A DNA stretch of 40,595 bases from DASXTW01 sp046726275 (GTDB taxonomy: Bacteria; Actinomycetota; UBA4738). This document shows, in pieces, positions 24,144-33,090 of this stretch. The stretch covers positions 1-40,595 of the forward strand of contig JBKPAF010000065.1 in NCBI GenBank assembly GCA_046726275.1, read 5' to 3'. Numbering within the stretch: position 1 is the first letter of the stretch; each line of letters starts with the position of its first letter. The position numbers and the translations under genes are program-made. Below the pieces are notes generated by a model that was given only the letters and a program-made list of their open reading frames with translations, was not told the DNA's origin and made no database searches.

Positions 24144-25363
24144 CCCGGCCCCCTGGACCCCGTCGAACTGGCACCGGCAGCGAGCGAAGCCCGCCCAATC
24201 GACAGCAGGACCCCGACCGCGCCGAGTGAGACGATCAGGGACGAGCCTCCGAACGAGACGAACGGCAGCGGCACCCCGGTGATGGGGAGCAGTCCCGTGA
24301 CCGCGCCGAGGTTCACCAGAGCCTGCAGCCCGAGCCAGGCTGTGATGCCCGCGGCGAGGAGCCTTCCAAAGGGGTCCGGAGCCTTCAGGGCGATCCGGAT
24401 CCCTGCGTAGACGAGCGCAGCGAACAGGGTGAGCACGAGGAGCTCGCCGATCAGCCCGAGCTCCTCACCGAGGATCGAGAAGATGAAGTCGGTGTGGGCG
24501 TTCGGCACATACCGCCACTTCTGCCTGCTCGCTCCGAGCCCCACCCCCACCACGTGCCCCGAGCCGAGGGCGATCAGCGATTGCACGATCTGATACCCGG
24601 CATTGCGCGGGTCTGCCCAGGGATTCAGGAAGGAGAGGAACCGCGCGCGCCGATAGCCCTCGCCCATGATCAGGGCGAGCCCGACCGTGCCCGAGAGGAC
24701 GGCCGTGGTGAACAGGAGTCTCAGCCGAACTCCCACCACGAACAGCAGGACGAACGCGGCGAGGACCACCACCATCATCGTGCCGAGGTCCGGCTGCAGC
24801 AGGATGAGGAGCGACACCCCTCCGACGACGAGCGCGAGCGGCAAGATCCATCTGACCGGATCGCTGTCCAGCGTCCTCAGGTTGCCGGCCATGATGGAGG
24901 CACACGCCGCCACGACGGCGAACTTCGCGAGCTCGGAGGGTTGGAGCGACACCGGACCCACCTGGATCCATCGCGCCGCCCCCCCGACGGTAGTCCCCAC
25001 CGCAGGATGAAGGACCAGCAGCAGGAGGAGGACGGTCAGCCCACACAGGGGCGCCCAGGCTCGACGCCACACCCGGTACGGCAGCCTGGCGGCCCCCAAG
25101 AGCGCCGCGCTTCCGATGACCGCGTACAGAAGCTGCCGCTTGAAGAAACGGAAGCTCGAGCCGTACTCGGCGAAGGCGGACACGGAGCTTGCGGACAGGA
25201 CCATGACCAACCCCGCCATCGTGAGGACGGCCACAGAAAGGGAAAGAATCGTGAGGGTTCGCCGCATGCTCCTCTCGGCGCGGCCACGGATCGCCGCGGG
25301 CGAGCGCTCTCCAGGGCGAACCAACCGGAGTCGGGGGACCATGACGGCCGCCTCGCTACGCAT
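24125..25363 (-). CDS. ftsW: FtsW, septal SEDS glycosyltransferase
   Basis: Polytopic SEDS-family peptidoglycan polymerase that works with FtsI; 412 residues and about ten membrane segments. A basic cytoplasmic N-terminus (about residues 1-35) precedes the first segment. Characteristic segments are GGAARWIQVGPVSLQPSELAK, LILLQPDLGTMMVVVLAAF, GYQIVQSLIALGSGHVVGVG and HTDFIFSILGEELGLIGELL, ending with PITGVPLPFVSFGGSSL. The ATG at 25363 has GGAGGG 5 nt before it and overlaps the murD stop by 8 nt. A longer open frame to 25837 is only the shadow of murD. Confidence 0.97.
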   Translation of the reverse strand: MRSEAAVMVPRLRLVRPGERSPAAIRGRAERSMRRTLTILSLSVAVLTMAGLVMVLSASSVSAFAEYGSSFRFFKRQLLYAVIGSAALLGAARLPYRVWRRAWAPLCGLTVLLLLLVLHPAVGTTVGGAARWIQVGPVSLQPSELAKFAVVAACASIMAGNLRTLDSDPVRWILPLALVVGGVSLLILLQPDLGTMMVVVLAAFVLLFVVGVRLRLLFTTAVLSGTVGLALIMGEGYRRARFLSFLNPWADPRNAGYQIVQSLIALGSGHVVGVGLGASRQKWRYVPNAHTDFIFSILGEELGLIGELLVLTLFAALVYAGIRIALKAPDPFGRLLAAGITAWLGLQALVNLGAVTGLLPITGVPLPFVSFGGSSLIVSLGAVGVLLSIGRASLAAGASSTGSRGPGWRRGS

Positions 25364-26756
25364 ACGATCCCTCCGACGGGACGGCGCGCGCCGTGACGGC
25401 CCGGGCCGCTGCGGCGAATCGTTCGCCCCGCTCGCGATAGTCGCGGAACATGTCCTGGCTGGCGCACGCCGGCGCCAGGATGACCGTTCCGTGCTCCGGA
25501 GCGGCCGCGAACGCCACGTCCACGGCCTCCTCCATGGATGCCGCTCGAAGGACGGGGACCCTGCCCTCGAAGACCTCGGCCACGACCGGTGCGGCCTGGC
25601 CGATGGCGACCACCGCGGCGAGGCTCTTCGCGGCCGACGCCAGGGGAGAAAGGTCGACGCCCTTCGCCAGGCCGCCGGCGATGAGTACGGCGTCATGAAG
25701 GCCCTCCAGGGCCGCCAAGGCCGCGTGGGGGTTCGTGGCCTTCGAGTCATCCACGAACCGCACCGATCCCGCCCTGGCCACGACGGCGCCCCGATGCGGC
25801 AGAGGGACGAAGGTCCGGAGCGCCTGAGCGACGGCATCGGCTCGGAGTCCGAAGGCCAGAGCCGCGACCGACGCGGCGGCCGCGTCGGCGAGGAACGAGC
25901 GTGACTGGGCCGAGGGCGTTCCGAGATCGGTCACGACGCCATCTGCGGCAGCGGCCAGGATATGTCCACGGTGCACGCCGACGTCCAAAGGGGCGGGCGG
26001 TCCCCACCCGAACCACCGGACCTCGCACGGGGCAGTCCGGCTCAACCGGGCGCTGTCCTGGTCGTCACGGTTGCCCACGTGGACGTCGCTCCCCGATTGC
26101 CGGGCGAAGACCCTGGCCTTCGCCTGTGCGTATGCCTCGAACGAGCCATGCCAGTCCAGATGGTCCGAGGCCACGTTGAGGAGGACCGACACCCGGGGGC
26201 GGAGGCTCTCCTGGAAGACGAGCTGAAACGAGGAGCACTCCACCGCCAGCGCCTGGAGGGCGGGGTCGCGGGCCGCGAGGGAGAAGGGATACCCCACGTT
26301 TCCACACGCCGTCGCCGTCATCCCCGCCGACCGCATCATCGCAGCGACCAACTGCACGGTGGTGGTCTTTCCGTTCGTACCGGTAACGGCGACGACGGGC
26401 ACCCGGCACAGGCGGGCGCCGAGCTCGAGCTCGCTCCAGATGGGCAGGCCGCGTTCCCTCGCCCACCCCAGGACCTCGGCGCCCTCCGGCACCCCGGGAC
26501 TGACCACGACCAGGGTGACCCCCTCCAGATGCTCGCGACGGTGGCCACCCGCCAGGAGCTCGACGTCGGGCCCGGGCTCGAGCCGCGCCGGCTCATCGGG
26601 GTCGGTGCGGTCGGCGTCGCCCCTCACCTGCTCGAGGGACCGCGCTTCGCTCACCCGGACCTCCGCGCCTTCAGCCTCCAGCACCGAGGCCGCGGCCCTG
26701 CCGCTGATCCCGAATCCGACGACGAGCGCCCGCTCACCCGCGAAGACCCCGGTCAC
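25356..26756 (-). CDS. murD: UDP-N-acetylmuramoyl-L-alanine-D-glutamate ligase (MurD)
   Basis: Adds D-glutamate to the stem peptide; 466 residues from a GTG at 26756. This start has GGGGAG just upstream and gives the family N-terminus GERALVVGFGISGRAAASVL; an ATG at 26822 would overlap mraY by 35 nt and adds unrelated residues. ATP loop VVAVTGTNGKTTTVQLVAAM, central DHLDWHGSFEAYAQAKARVF, C-terminal FVDDSKATNPHAALAALEGL and ILAPACASQDMFRDYRERGE are all present. An insertion rich in Asp and Pro near residues 40-60 is unusual. The stop overlaps ftsW by 8 nt. Confidence 0.96.
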   Translation of the reverse strand: MTGVFAGERALVVGFGISGRAAASVLEAEGAEVRVSEARSLEQVRGDADRTDPDEPARLEPGPDVELLAGGHRREHLEGVTLVVVSPGVPEGAEVLGWARERGLPIWSELELGARLCRVPVVAVTGTNGKTTTVQLVAAMMRSAGMTATACGNVGYPFSLAARDPALQALAVECSSFQLVFQESLRPRVSVLLNVASDHLDWHGSFEAYAQAKARVFARQSGSDVHVGNRDDQDSARLSRTAPCEVRWFGWGPPAPLDVGVHRGHILAAAADGVVTDLGTPSAQSRSFLADAAAASVAALAFGLRADAVAQALRTFVPLPHRGAVVARAGSVRFVDDSKATNPHAALAALEGLHDAVLIAGGLAKGVDLSPLASAAKSLAAVVAIGQAAPVVAEVFEGRVPVLRAASMEEAVDVAFAAAPEHGTVILAPACASQDMFRDYRERGERFAAAARAVTARAVPSEGSYA

Positions 26757-26787
26757 CGAACTCCCCTTCGGCGCGCTGGCGACCTGC

Positions 26788-27837
26788 TCATGCCGTCCCC
26801 CCTGCTCGCAGGAACTCCGCATAGAACAGCCCCAGACCGAACGCCACGGCCAGGCCGGCCAGGATCCAGAACCGCACGATCACGGTGAACTCCGGCCACC
26901 CCACCAGCTCGAAGTGGTGATGGATCGGAGCCATCCGGAAGACGCGTCGCCTGGTGAGCTTGAACGCCGCCACCTGGACGATGACGGAGCTCGTCTCCAG
27001 GGCGTACAAGCCACCCAGGATCAGGAGGAGCAGTTGCGTGTCGGTCATGACCGCGAGCGCGGCCAGCAACCCCCCCAGCGACAACGAGCCGGTGTCGCCC
27101 ATGAAGATCTTCGCCGGCGCGGCGTTCCACCACAGGAACCCGGCCACCGCACCGAGGGCCCCCGCGGCCACGATCGCGGTGTCGAGCGCGGGGAGGACAC
27201 CCACTCGGTAACAGGCGGGATCCGGCGGGACGAGCACGCAGGAATGGCGCGCCTCCCAGAACGGGATGATCACGTAGGCAGCCAGGACCAGGGCCATCGA
27301 GCCCGAGGCCAGTCCGTCCAGGCCGTCGGTCAGGTTTACGCCGTTGGACGACGCCGCCACCATGATGAAGACCCAGATGTAGAAGGCGATCCCGAGCTTC
27401 AGTCCGGTATCCCTGATGAACGAGAGCTCTTGGTTGACGTTGGAGAAGTGCACGGCGATGAGGCCGAACCCGACGGCGACCGCGGCTTGCCCCACGATCT
27501 TCGTGGTGACGTTGAGGCCGAGCGATCGCTGGCGCCGGATCTTGATCAGGTCGTCCAGAAACCCGACGATGCCCAACCCGACCGCCACGCCGAGCACGGC
27601 CAGCCCCCGCGTGGTGAACGGTGTCCGGAGCCGGGCCAGGAGGTAGGCGGCGACCATGCCCCCGATGATCACGATGCCGCCCATGGTCGGGGTCCCCATC
27701 TTCTCCATGTGCCCCTGGGGTCCGTCCTCCCGGATCCGCTGTCCCCATCCCCACAGGCGGAAGAGACGGATGGCGACGGGCGTGCTCAACAGCGTTACGA
27801 ACAATCCGACGGCCGCAGCAACGAGGATGGGGGTCAA
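26788..27837 (-). CDS. mraY: MraY, phospho-MurNAc-pentapeptide translocase
   Basis: Membrane enzyme that loads phospho-MurNAc-pentapeptide on undecaprenyl phosphate, making lipid I; 349 residues with about ten membrane segments. Signatures: EKMGTPTMGGIVIIGGMVAA, VGFLDDLIKIRRQRSLGL, SSNGVNLTDGLDGLASG with the catalytic aspartates, IFMGDTGSLSLGGLLA and RMAPIHHHFELVGWPE. The start is a TTG at 27837 whose last base and next two form the murF stop (TTGA overlap). A stretch of about 25 residues containing HSCVLVPPDPACYRVGVL is inserted after the NLTDGLDGL region, before the next membrane segment. Confidence 0.97.
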   Translation of the reverse strand: MTPILVAAAVGLFVTLLSTPVAIRLFRLWGWGQRIREDGPQGHMEKMGTPTMGGIVIIGGMVAAYLLARLRTPFTTRGLAVLGVAVGLGIVGFLDDLIKIRRQRSLGLNVTTKIVGQAAVAVGFGLIAVHFSNVNQELSFIRDTGLKLGIAFYIWVFIMVAASSNGVNLTDGLDGLASGSMALVLAAYVIIPFWEARHSCVLVPPDPACYRVGVLPALDTAIVAAGALGAVAGFLWWNAAPAKIFMGDTGSLSLGGLLAALAVMTDTQLLLLILGGLYALETSSVIVQVAAFKLTRRRVFRMAPIHHHFELVGWPEFTVIVRFWILAGLAVAFGLGLFYAEFLRAGGTA

Positions 27838-29246
27838 GCGGTACCGCCTTGCGTGGCGGAAGTCGAACCGGCCGAGTCGAGCGCCTCGACCAGCCGCTCG
27901 AAGCGCGCCACACGGGAGGCCTTGACCAGCACGAGGTCTCCCGGGCGGACGAGGCGGGACAGGATCTCGCCCGCTTCGGCGACGTCGTCGCACAGGTGGA
28001 TCCGTTCCGGCTCGAATCCTTCACGCTCCGCGCCTACGGCGATCATCCGGGCTTCGCCGCCCACCACGAAGAGCTCGTCGATGCCCAACCGAGCGGTGAG
28101 TCCTCCGATCCGGCGGTGTTCCTCGTCCGCGATCGGCCCCAGTTCCGCCATCACACCGAGGACGGCCACGCAGCGACCGGTCCCCGCCATCCACCGGGCA
28201 GCCTTCAGCGCCGCCGAGACGGATATGGGATTGGCGTTATAGGAGTCGTCCACGACCCGGACGTCCCCGACCCGCCTGACCTGCATCCGGCCTGGGCTCA
28301 TTGGGGCCTGGGCCAGCCCGTGTGCCACCTCCTCGACCGTCACGCCAAGACTCCAACCCACGGCCGCGGCGGCCAGAGCGTCCGCGACCATGTGCTCTCC
28401 CGGCACCTGCAGTCGCACCGGGGCCCATCCGTCGGGAGCATTCAGACGGAATCGCGCCGTGCCCGCATCGCGGCTGACCGAGACGTCCGTCGCTCGAACC
28501 TGGGCATCATCGCTCGTCCCGTAGAGCACCACGGTGCCGGCCGGTGTTCGTTCCGAGTAAGAACGCACCACCTCGTCGTCCGCGTTGAGGACGGCAGTCC
28601 CTCCCTCGGGAAGGGCCTCCGGCAGCTCGGCCTTGGCGTCCCGCAGAGCGGCCGGGGTGCCGAACAGCTCCATGTGGGCGAGCCCCACGTTGGTCACCAC
28701 GCCGACGAGCGGCCTGGCCACGTCGCAGAGAAGCCGGATGTGCCCGGGGCCACGGCTCCCCATCTCACATACGACGGCATCGGTCTCCTCGCCCGCCGAC
28801 AGGAGCGTCAGGGGAAGGCCCACCTCGTTGTTGAAGGAGGCCGGGCTTGCCACAACGGCGAATCGCTTGGAGAGCACCGCTGCCGTCAGGTCCTTCGTGC
28901 AGGTCTTTCCGGTGGAGCCCGTGATCCCGATCACAGTGGCCGGCAAGCCCTCTCGTTCCTCCCTGGCAAGCGCCAACAGAGCCTTTCCAGGGTCCTCCAC
29001 CTCGACGACGGGCCAGGGCCCGTCCCACCCTCGGCGGACGAGCGCAGCAGCCGCTCCCGCTTCGCGGGCCGCATCGACGAAGCGATGTCCATCCGCTCGC
29101 TCGCCCGGGAGCGCCACGAAGAGCGCCCCCGGCGTGGCGGCCCGACTGTCGACCACGACGGAAGACACCACGACTTCAGATCCACCTGCTCCTCGAACCG
29201 TTCCCTCGACGGCCGAGGCGACTTCCTCGAGCGTTTTCCGCTTCAT
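27834..29246 (-). CDS. murF: UDP-MurNAc-tripeptide D-Ala-D-Ala ligase (MurF)
   Basis: Adds the D-Ala-D-Ala dipeptide to complete the pentapeptide precursor; 470 residues. N-terminal domain with VVVDSRAATPGALFVALPGE and ADGHRF; ATP loop VIGITGSTGKTCTKDLTAAV; NEVGLPLTLL and VCEMGSRGPGHIRLL typical of MurF; C-terminal VVDDSYNANPISVSAALKAA and VLGVMAELGPIADEEHRRIG. The ATG at 29246 overlaps the murE stop as ATGA, which fixes the start. The end overlaps the mraY TTG by 4 nt. Confidence 0.97.
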   Translation of the reverse strand: MKRKTLEEVASAVEGTVRGAGGSEVVVSSVVVDSRAATPGALFVALPGERADGHRFVDAAREAGAAAALVRRGWDGPWPVVEVEDPGKALLALAREEREGLPATVIGITGSTGKTCTKDLTAAVLSKRFAVVASPASFNNEVGLPLTLLSAGEETDAVVCEMGSRGPGHIRLLCDVARPLVGVVTNVGLAHMELFGTPAALRDAKAELPEALPEGGTAVLNADDEVVRSYSERTPAGTVVLYGTSDDAQVRATDVSVSRDAGTARFRLNAPDGWAPVRLQVPGEHMVADALAAAAVGWSLGVTVEEVAHGLAQAPMSPGRMQVRRVGDVRVVDDSYNANPISVSAALKAARWMAGTGRCVAVLGVMAELGPIADEEHRRIGGLTARLGIDELFVVGGEARMIAVGAEREGFEPERIHLCDDVAEAGEILSRLVRPGDLVLVKASRVARFERLVEALDSAGSTSATQGGTA

Positions 29247-30805
29247 GGCGCCGGCTCGTGGGGAAGGGATGCCAGTTCTTCGAACGCGACGACCCGGTCG
29301 TCGAAGGGAACGGTGTGGTCGCTGAATTCCTGGCCCGTCTCGTGTCCCTTTCCCGCGATGACCACGACGTCGCCCTCCCGCGCTTCGGTGAGGGCGATCC
29401 GAATGGCCGCCCGGCGATCGGGCTCGACCATGTAGGGGTTCCCGCCACGCCGCGCTCCCATCTCGATCTCGGCGACGATCGACTCGGGCTCCTCGGACCT
29501 GGGGTTGTCGCTCGTCACCACGGTCAGGTCGGCCAGGCGGGTGGCCGCCTCCCCCATCAGCGGCCGTTTGCCCCGGTCCCGGTCGCCCCCGCACCCGAAG
29601 ACGGCGATGAGCCGGCGCGAGGTCAGCTCCCTGGCCGCCCGGAGCACGCTGACCAGGCTGTCCGGCGTGTGTGCGTAGTCGACAAGGACCGAGAAGGGCT
29701 GACCCCCCTCCACCGACTCCAGACGGCCCGGGACTCCCTGCAGGGCCGCGATGCCCTCCACGATCTCCCGGTCATCCACGCCGACCTCACGTGCAGCGGC
29801 GAGGGCCCCAAGGCAGTTGTAGACGTTGAAGGTTCCTCGAAGGCGAGATCGAACCCTCCACCCATCGACATCGAACGCTACGCCTGAAGGCGAGATCTCG
29901 ACGTTCGTCGCTCTCACGTCCGATCCCGCCTCCAGCCCGAAGGTAACGGTGGGGAGGGAAGGGCGCCCAGCCAGCACCCGCCCTTCGGAGGTGTCCCCGT
30001 TGACCACCGCACGGTCCGACAGCTCGGGGGTGAACAGTCGGGCCTTGGCTCGGAAGTACTCCTCCAACGTCCCGTGGTAGTCCAGATGGTCTTGAGACAG
30101 GTTGGTGAACACCGCACACCCGTACCGGGTCCCGTCCACCCTGAACTGGTGCAGCCCGTGTGACGAGACTTCCATGGCACAGCCACGGACCCCTCCCGCC
30201 ACCATACGGGCGAGAAGGCGCTGGAGGTCCGGGGCCTCGGGGGTAGTCCGTTCGAACGGGACGTGGCGGCCGTCGATCCGGACGCCCGTCGTCCCGATCA
30301 CCCCCGCGCGGAGATCGGCCACTCGGAAGATCGACTCGAGCAGATAGGTGGTCGTGGTCTTCCCGTTGGTTCCGGTGACCCCGACCATGGACATTCCCCG
30401 AGAGGGGTGCGCGAAGAACGCCGCGGACATGGGGCCCATGGCGCGGCGAACGGAAGGGACCACCACCTGCAGGCCCGGCACGTCCAGGAATCGTTCGACC
30501 ACGACGGCGACGGCCCCAGCGGAGCGCGCGGCGGCGGCGAAGACGTGCCCGTCGGCATGACCCCCCGGGACACAGAAGAACATGGATCCCGGCCTGACCT
30601 CGGAGGAACGATAAGTGACGTCGAGTACCGAAACGGTCGGGTCACCCCTCGCCTCGGCTCCAGGGATCGCAGCGAGGAGCTCGGCGAGAGGCCTTCCAAC
30701 CACGGGCATGGAGGATTCAGTCGCCAATCGGGACAGGCCCCCGGCAGGTACAACGAGGGCCCCAGACGCATCGTCGGGGGCCCGGAGCTGGATGGATTCT
30801 AGCAT
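29243..30805 (-). CDS. murE: UDP-MurNAc-dipeptide: meso-diaminopimelate ligase (MurE)
   Basis: Adds the third residue of the stem peptide; 520 residues. ATP loop MVGVTGTNGKTTTTYLLESI, carbamylated-lysine region and central motif TNLSQDHLDYHGTLEEYFRA, and C-terminal VTSDNPRSEEPESIVAEI. The DNPR sequence is the signature of meso-diaminopimelate-adding enzymes (lysine-adding ones differ), so the peptidoglycan is probably of the A1-gamma or another mDAP type. The ATG at 30805 lies 12 nt after the ftsI stop; an in-frame ATG at 30709 is an alternative, and neither has a strong ribosome binding site. Confidence 0.96.
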   Translation of the reverse strand: MLESIQLRAPDDASGALVVPAGGLSRLATESSMPVVGRPLAELLAAIPGAEARGDPTVSVLDVTYRSSEVRPGSMFFCVPGGHADGHVFAAAARSAGAVAVVVERFLDVPGLQVVVPSVRRAMGPMSAAFFAHPSRGMSMVGVTGTNGKTTTTYLLESIFRVADLRAGVIGTTGVRIDGRHVPFERTTPEAPDLQRLLARMVAGGVRGCAMEVSSHGLHQFRVDGTRYGCAVFTNLSQDHLDYHGTLEEYFRAKARLFTPELSDRAVVNGDTSEGRVLAGRPSLPTVTFGLEAGSDVRATNVEISPSGVAFDVDGWRVRSRLRGTFNVYNCLGALAAAREVGVDDREIVEGIAALQGVPGRLESVEGGQPFSVLVDYAHTPDSLVSVLRAARELTSRRLIAVFGCGGDRDRGKRPLMGEAATRLADLTVVTSDNPRSEEPESIVAEIEMGARRGGNPYMVEPDRRAAIRIALTEAREGDVVVIAGKGHETGQEFSDHTVPFDDRVVAFEELASLPHEPAP

Positions 30806-30817
30806 GGGAGAAGGGCC

Positions 30818-32581
30818 CTACCCTGCAGGAATGGCATGCGGAGGCATGGGAGGCCTGGCCGCCGGCGGAACGCGGAGCCGCGCCATGACGAAGTGGGCCA
30901 CATCGCGAAACAGGGGTGCGGCTGCGATCCCCCCGTACACCGTCGATGGCTCGTCCAGGACTGCGGCCACGACGACGGAGGGATGGGAGGCCGGAGCGAA
31001 CCCGATGAACGACGCCACGTATTTCAGGCTGTATCCCGTTCCATCCTCTTTGACCTTCCTGGCGGTCCCCGTCTTCCCGGCCACCCAGAACCCCGGGATC
31101 TGGGCCTCCTTGCCCGTTCCCACCCGAACCGCGTAGGCCAGCATCCGCGTCAGCGTCTCCGCGGTCTCCGGAGAAATGACCTTTCGGGAGCGGGCCCGAA
31201 ACGCCGTGCGGGTCCCGACTTCCGCACGGACCACCTCTTTGACCAGGTGGGGCTGGACCCACACCCCCCCGTTGGCGATCGTGGCGTATACGGTGGCCAT
31301 CTGCAGCGGGGTGACCGCGATGCCCTGACCCAGGGGAATGGTTCCCATGCTCGTCCCGGACCATTCGCGCGGGGGAGGCAGCAGCCCGGACGACTCCCCC
31401 GGGAACCCGACGCCGGTTCGACGGGTGAGCCCGAAGCGCTCCAGGTAGGAGTAGAAGCGCGCCCGCCCCAACATCGCGGCGACCTCGATGGTCCCCACGT
31501 TGCTCGAGTACGCGATGATGTCGGCGAGTGTCATGGGCTCCTTCGGGTGGGAATGGGCGTCGTGGAAGGTCTTGGTATAGAGTCGATAGCTCGACGCCAC
31601 CTTCAACCTCTGCTTGAGGGTAAGGACCCTCTCTTCTATGGCTGCAGCCGCGGTGATCACCTTGTTCACCGAACCGGGCTCGTAGGCGTCCGTCACCGCT
31701 CGGTTCCGAAGCGACTGCGGATCGCCCGCGGCGAAGTTGTTCGGGTCGAACCAGGGATGGTCCGCCATGGCCAAGATCTCTCCGGTGCGGGGGTCCATGA
31801 CGATGACGGTCCCCCCCTTCGCGTGGTTCCCTCGGACGGCCCGGGCGAGCGCCTCCTGGGCCCGGTACTGGATCTCCCGGTCGATGGTGAGGATCAGGTC
31901 GTCTCCGGCCACGGGTTGCACGTCCACGTTCGCGCCCTGAGGGATCAGCAGGCCCCGGGGATCGGCCTCGACGACCTCGTGCCCGTCCCGCCCGGCCAGC
32001 TGGCGCTGATGCTGGAGCTCCAGCCCGGCGAGTCCCGCACCATCCACCCCCACGAACCCGAGGACCTGGGGTGCCAGGTCTTTGGCCGGGTAATAGCGGT
32101 GGCTCTCGGTCAGGAATCCGATCCCAGGAAGATGTCGGGCCTCCAAGGCTGCGGAGGTCTCGGGGTCCACCCCTCGAGCGAGATAGACAAACGGTCCGGG
32201 GTGGTGAAGGTTCGCGAACACGTCGGCGAAGTCGACCTTCAACGTGTCGGCTATCACGCGCGCGGTCGTCGCCGGACGGGATACCAGCCGGGGGTCCGCG
32301 TACACGGCTCGTGCCGGAAGTGACAGCGCCATCTCCTGTCCGTTCCTGTCGAACAGCGAGCCTCTCTCTGCGGGCAAAGGGATCGTCTTGACCCGTTGAT
32401 CCCGAGCGAGAGCCTGGTACGAAGGAGCGTCCCGGACCTGCAATTGCACGAGCCGGATGACGATCCCCGAGAAACCGAGGACGAAGAGAACCAGCAGGGC
32501 GACCAGCCGGCCCGCCGGTGTCCGTGGCGCGACGCCGCGTGCCGGCTTCCTCGTCCGAACCGCCGCCGACCGAGTGCTCAC
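30818..32581 (-). CDS. ftsI: FtsI/PBP3-type septal transpeptidase (class B PBP)
   Basis: Cross-links septal peptidoglycan together with FtsW; 587 residues from a GTG at 32581 that overlaps the ftsL stop as GTGA. Membrane segment RLVALLVLFVLGFSGIVIRL near residues 25-45, then the PBP dimer (pedestal) domain. Transpeptidase motifs: SxxK is SVNK at S304, within AYEPGSVNKVITAA; SxN is SSN in IAYSSNVGTIEVA; KTG is in WVAGKTGTARKVKEDG. A proline-rich end (PPAARPPMPPHAIPAG) follows the domain. A longer open frame upstream is the ftsL shadow. No PASTA repeats are present. Confidence 0.96.
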   Translation of the reverse strand: MSTRSAAVRTRKPARGVAPRTPAGRLVALLVLFVLGFSGIVIRLVQLQVRDAPSYQALARDQRVKTIPLPAERGSLFDRNGQEMALSLPARAVYADPRLVSRPATTARVIADTLKVDFADVFANLHHPGPFVYLARGVDPETSAALEARHLPGIGFLTESHRYYPAKDLAPQVLGFVGVDGAGLAGLELQHQRQLAGRDGHEVVEADPRGLLIPQGANVDVQPVAGDDLILTIDREIQYRAQEALARAVRGNHAKGGTVIVMDPRTGEILAMADHPWFDPNNFAAGDPQSLRNRAVTDAYEPGSVNKVITAAAAIEERVLTLKQRLKVASSYRLYTKTFHDAHSHPKEPMTLADIIAYSSNVGTIEVAAMLGRARFYSYLERFGLTRRTGVGFPGESSGLLPPPREWSGTSMGTIPLGQGIAVTPLQMATVYATIANGGVWVQPHLVKEVVRAEVGTRTAFRARSRKVISPETAETLTRMLAYAVRVGTGKEAQIPGFWVAGKTGTARKVKEDGTGYSLKYVASFIGFAPASHPSVVVAAVLDEPSTVYGGIAAAPLFRDVAHFVMARLRVPPAARPPMPPHAIPAG

Positions 32582-33090
32582 GGGCCCAACTCCGACAGGT
32601 CGGAGAGGGACAGGATCGGTCCGCTCACCCTCTCGGGTCGGGTGCTCATCCGCACGAGCCCTTTCACCCGCAGCGTGCGCACGTCGTCGGGATCGGGGAG
32701 ATGAAATCCCAGGCGCCTGGCCTGCGCCGCGATGCGTCCCGGCGAAGAGAGCTCGGCCACCTGCAGCTTGAGCCGTCCGTATTCCTGCCGGAGCTCCGCG
32801 TTGCGACGCGTGAGGTCCTGCATCCGGAACGAGCCCTGCGACACGACCGCCTGGAGGCTCGCCACTCCGACCACAAGGATCCCGGCGAGGACGAAGGACG
32901 CGATCAGGAAAGGCAGACGGCCGGTCCGGGAGGCAGGGGAAGCTCTGTGGCGGGCAGCGCGGCGCGGGAGACGCGGGGGACGTCCGGCCCGGGCTGGCCG
33001 GGACCGGGCCGTTCGATCCACCCCGGCTCGGGCGGGCGACGAGAAGCGAGCCGGCTCGACCCGCGCGGCCGCCGTTCGGGGAGGCGTCAC
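32578..33090 (-). CDS. ftsL: FtsL-like bitopic division protein
   Basis: A 170-residue membrane protein in the FtsL position between rsmH and ftsI. The first 55 residues are cytoplasmic and rich in Arg, Ala and Pro; one membrane segment follows (LPFLIASFVLAGILVVGVAS), and then a leucine-zipper-like coiled coil (MQDLTRRNAELRQEYGRLKL) ending in RLGFHLPDPDDVRTL, a typical FtsL/FtsB tail. It would bind FtsQ and activate FtsWI. Sequence identity to named FtsL proteins cannot be judged by eye; the call rests on topology and locus. It starts at GTG 33090, overlapping the rsmH stop as GTGA, and ends in a GTGA overlap with ftsI. Confidence 0.85.
   Translation of the reverse strand: MTPPRTAAARVEPARFSSPARAGVDRTARSRPARAGRPPRLPRRAARHRASPASRTGRLPFLIASFVLAGILVVGVASLQAVVSQGSFRMQDLTRRNAELRQEYGRLKLQVAELSSPGRIAAQARRLGFHLPDPDDVRTLRVKGLVRMSTRPERVSGPILSLSDLSELGP

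Noticed and set aside
24125..25837. 570-residue ftsW with long N-terminal domain
   Set aside because: The extra part is a shadow of murD; the ATG at 25363 with GGAGGG fits FtsW length.
26359..28242. 627-codon plus-strand frame opposite murD, mraY and murF
   Set aside because: Shadow of three certain genes; low-complexity composition rich in Gln, His, Asp and Arg, and no family similarity.
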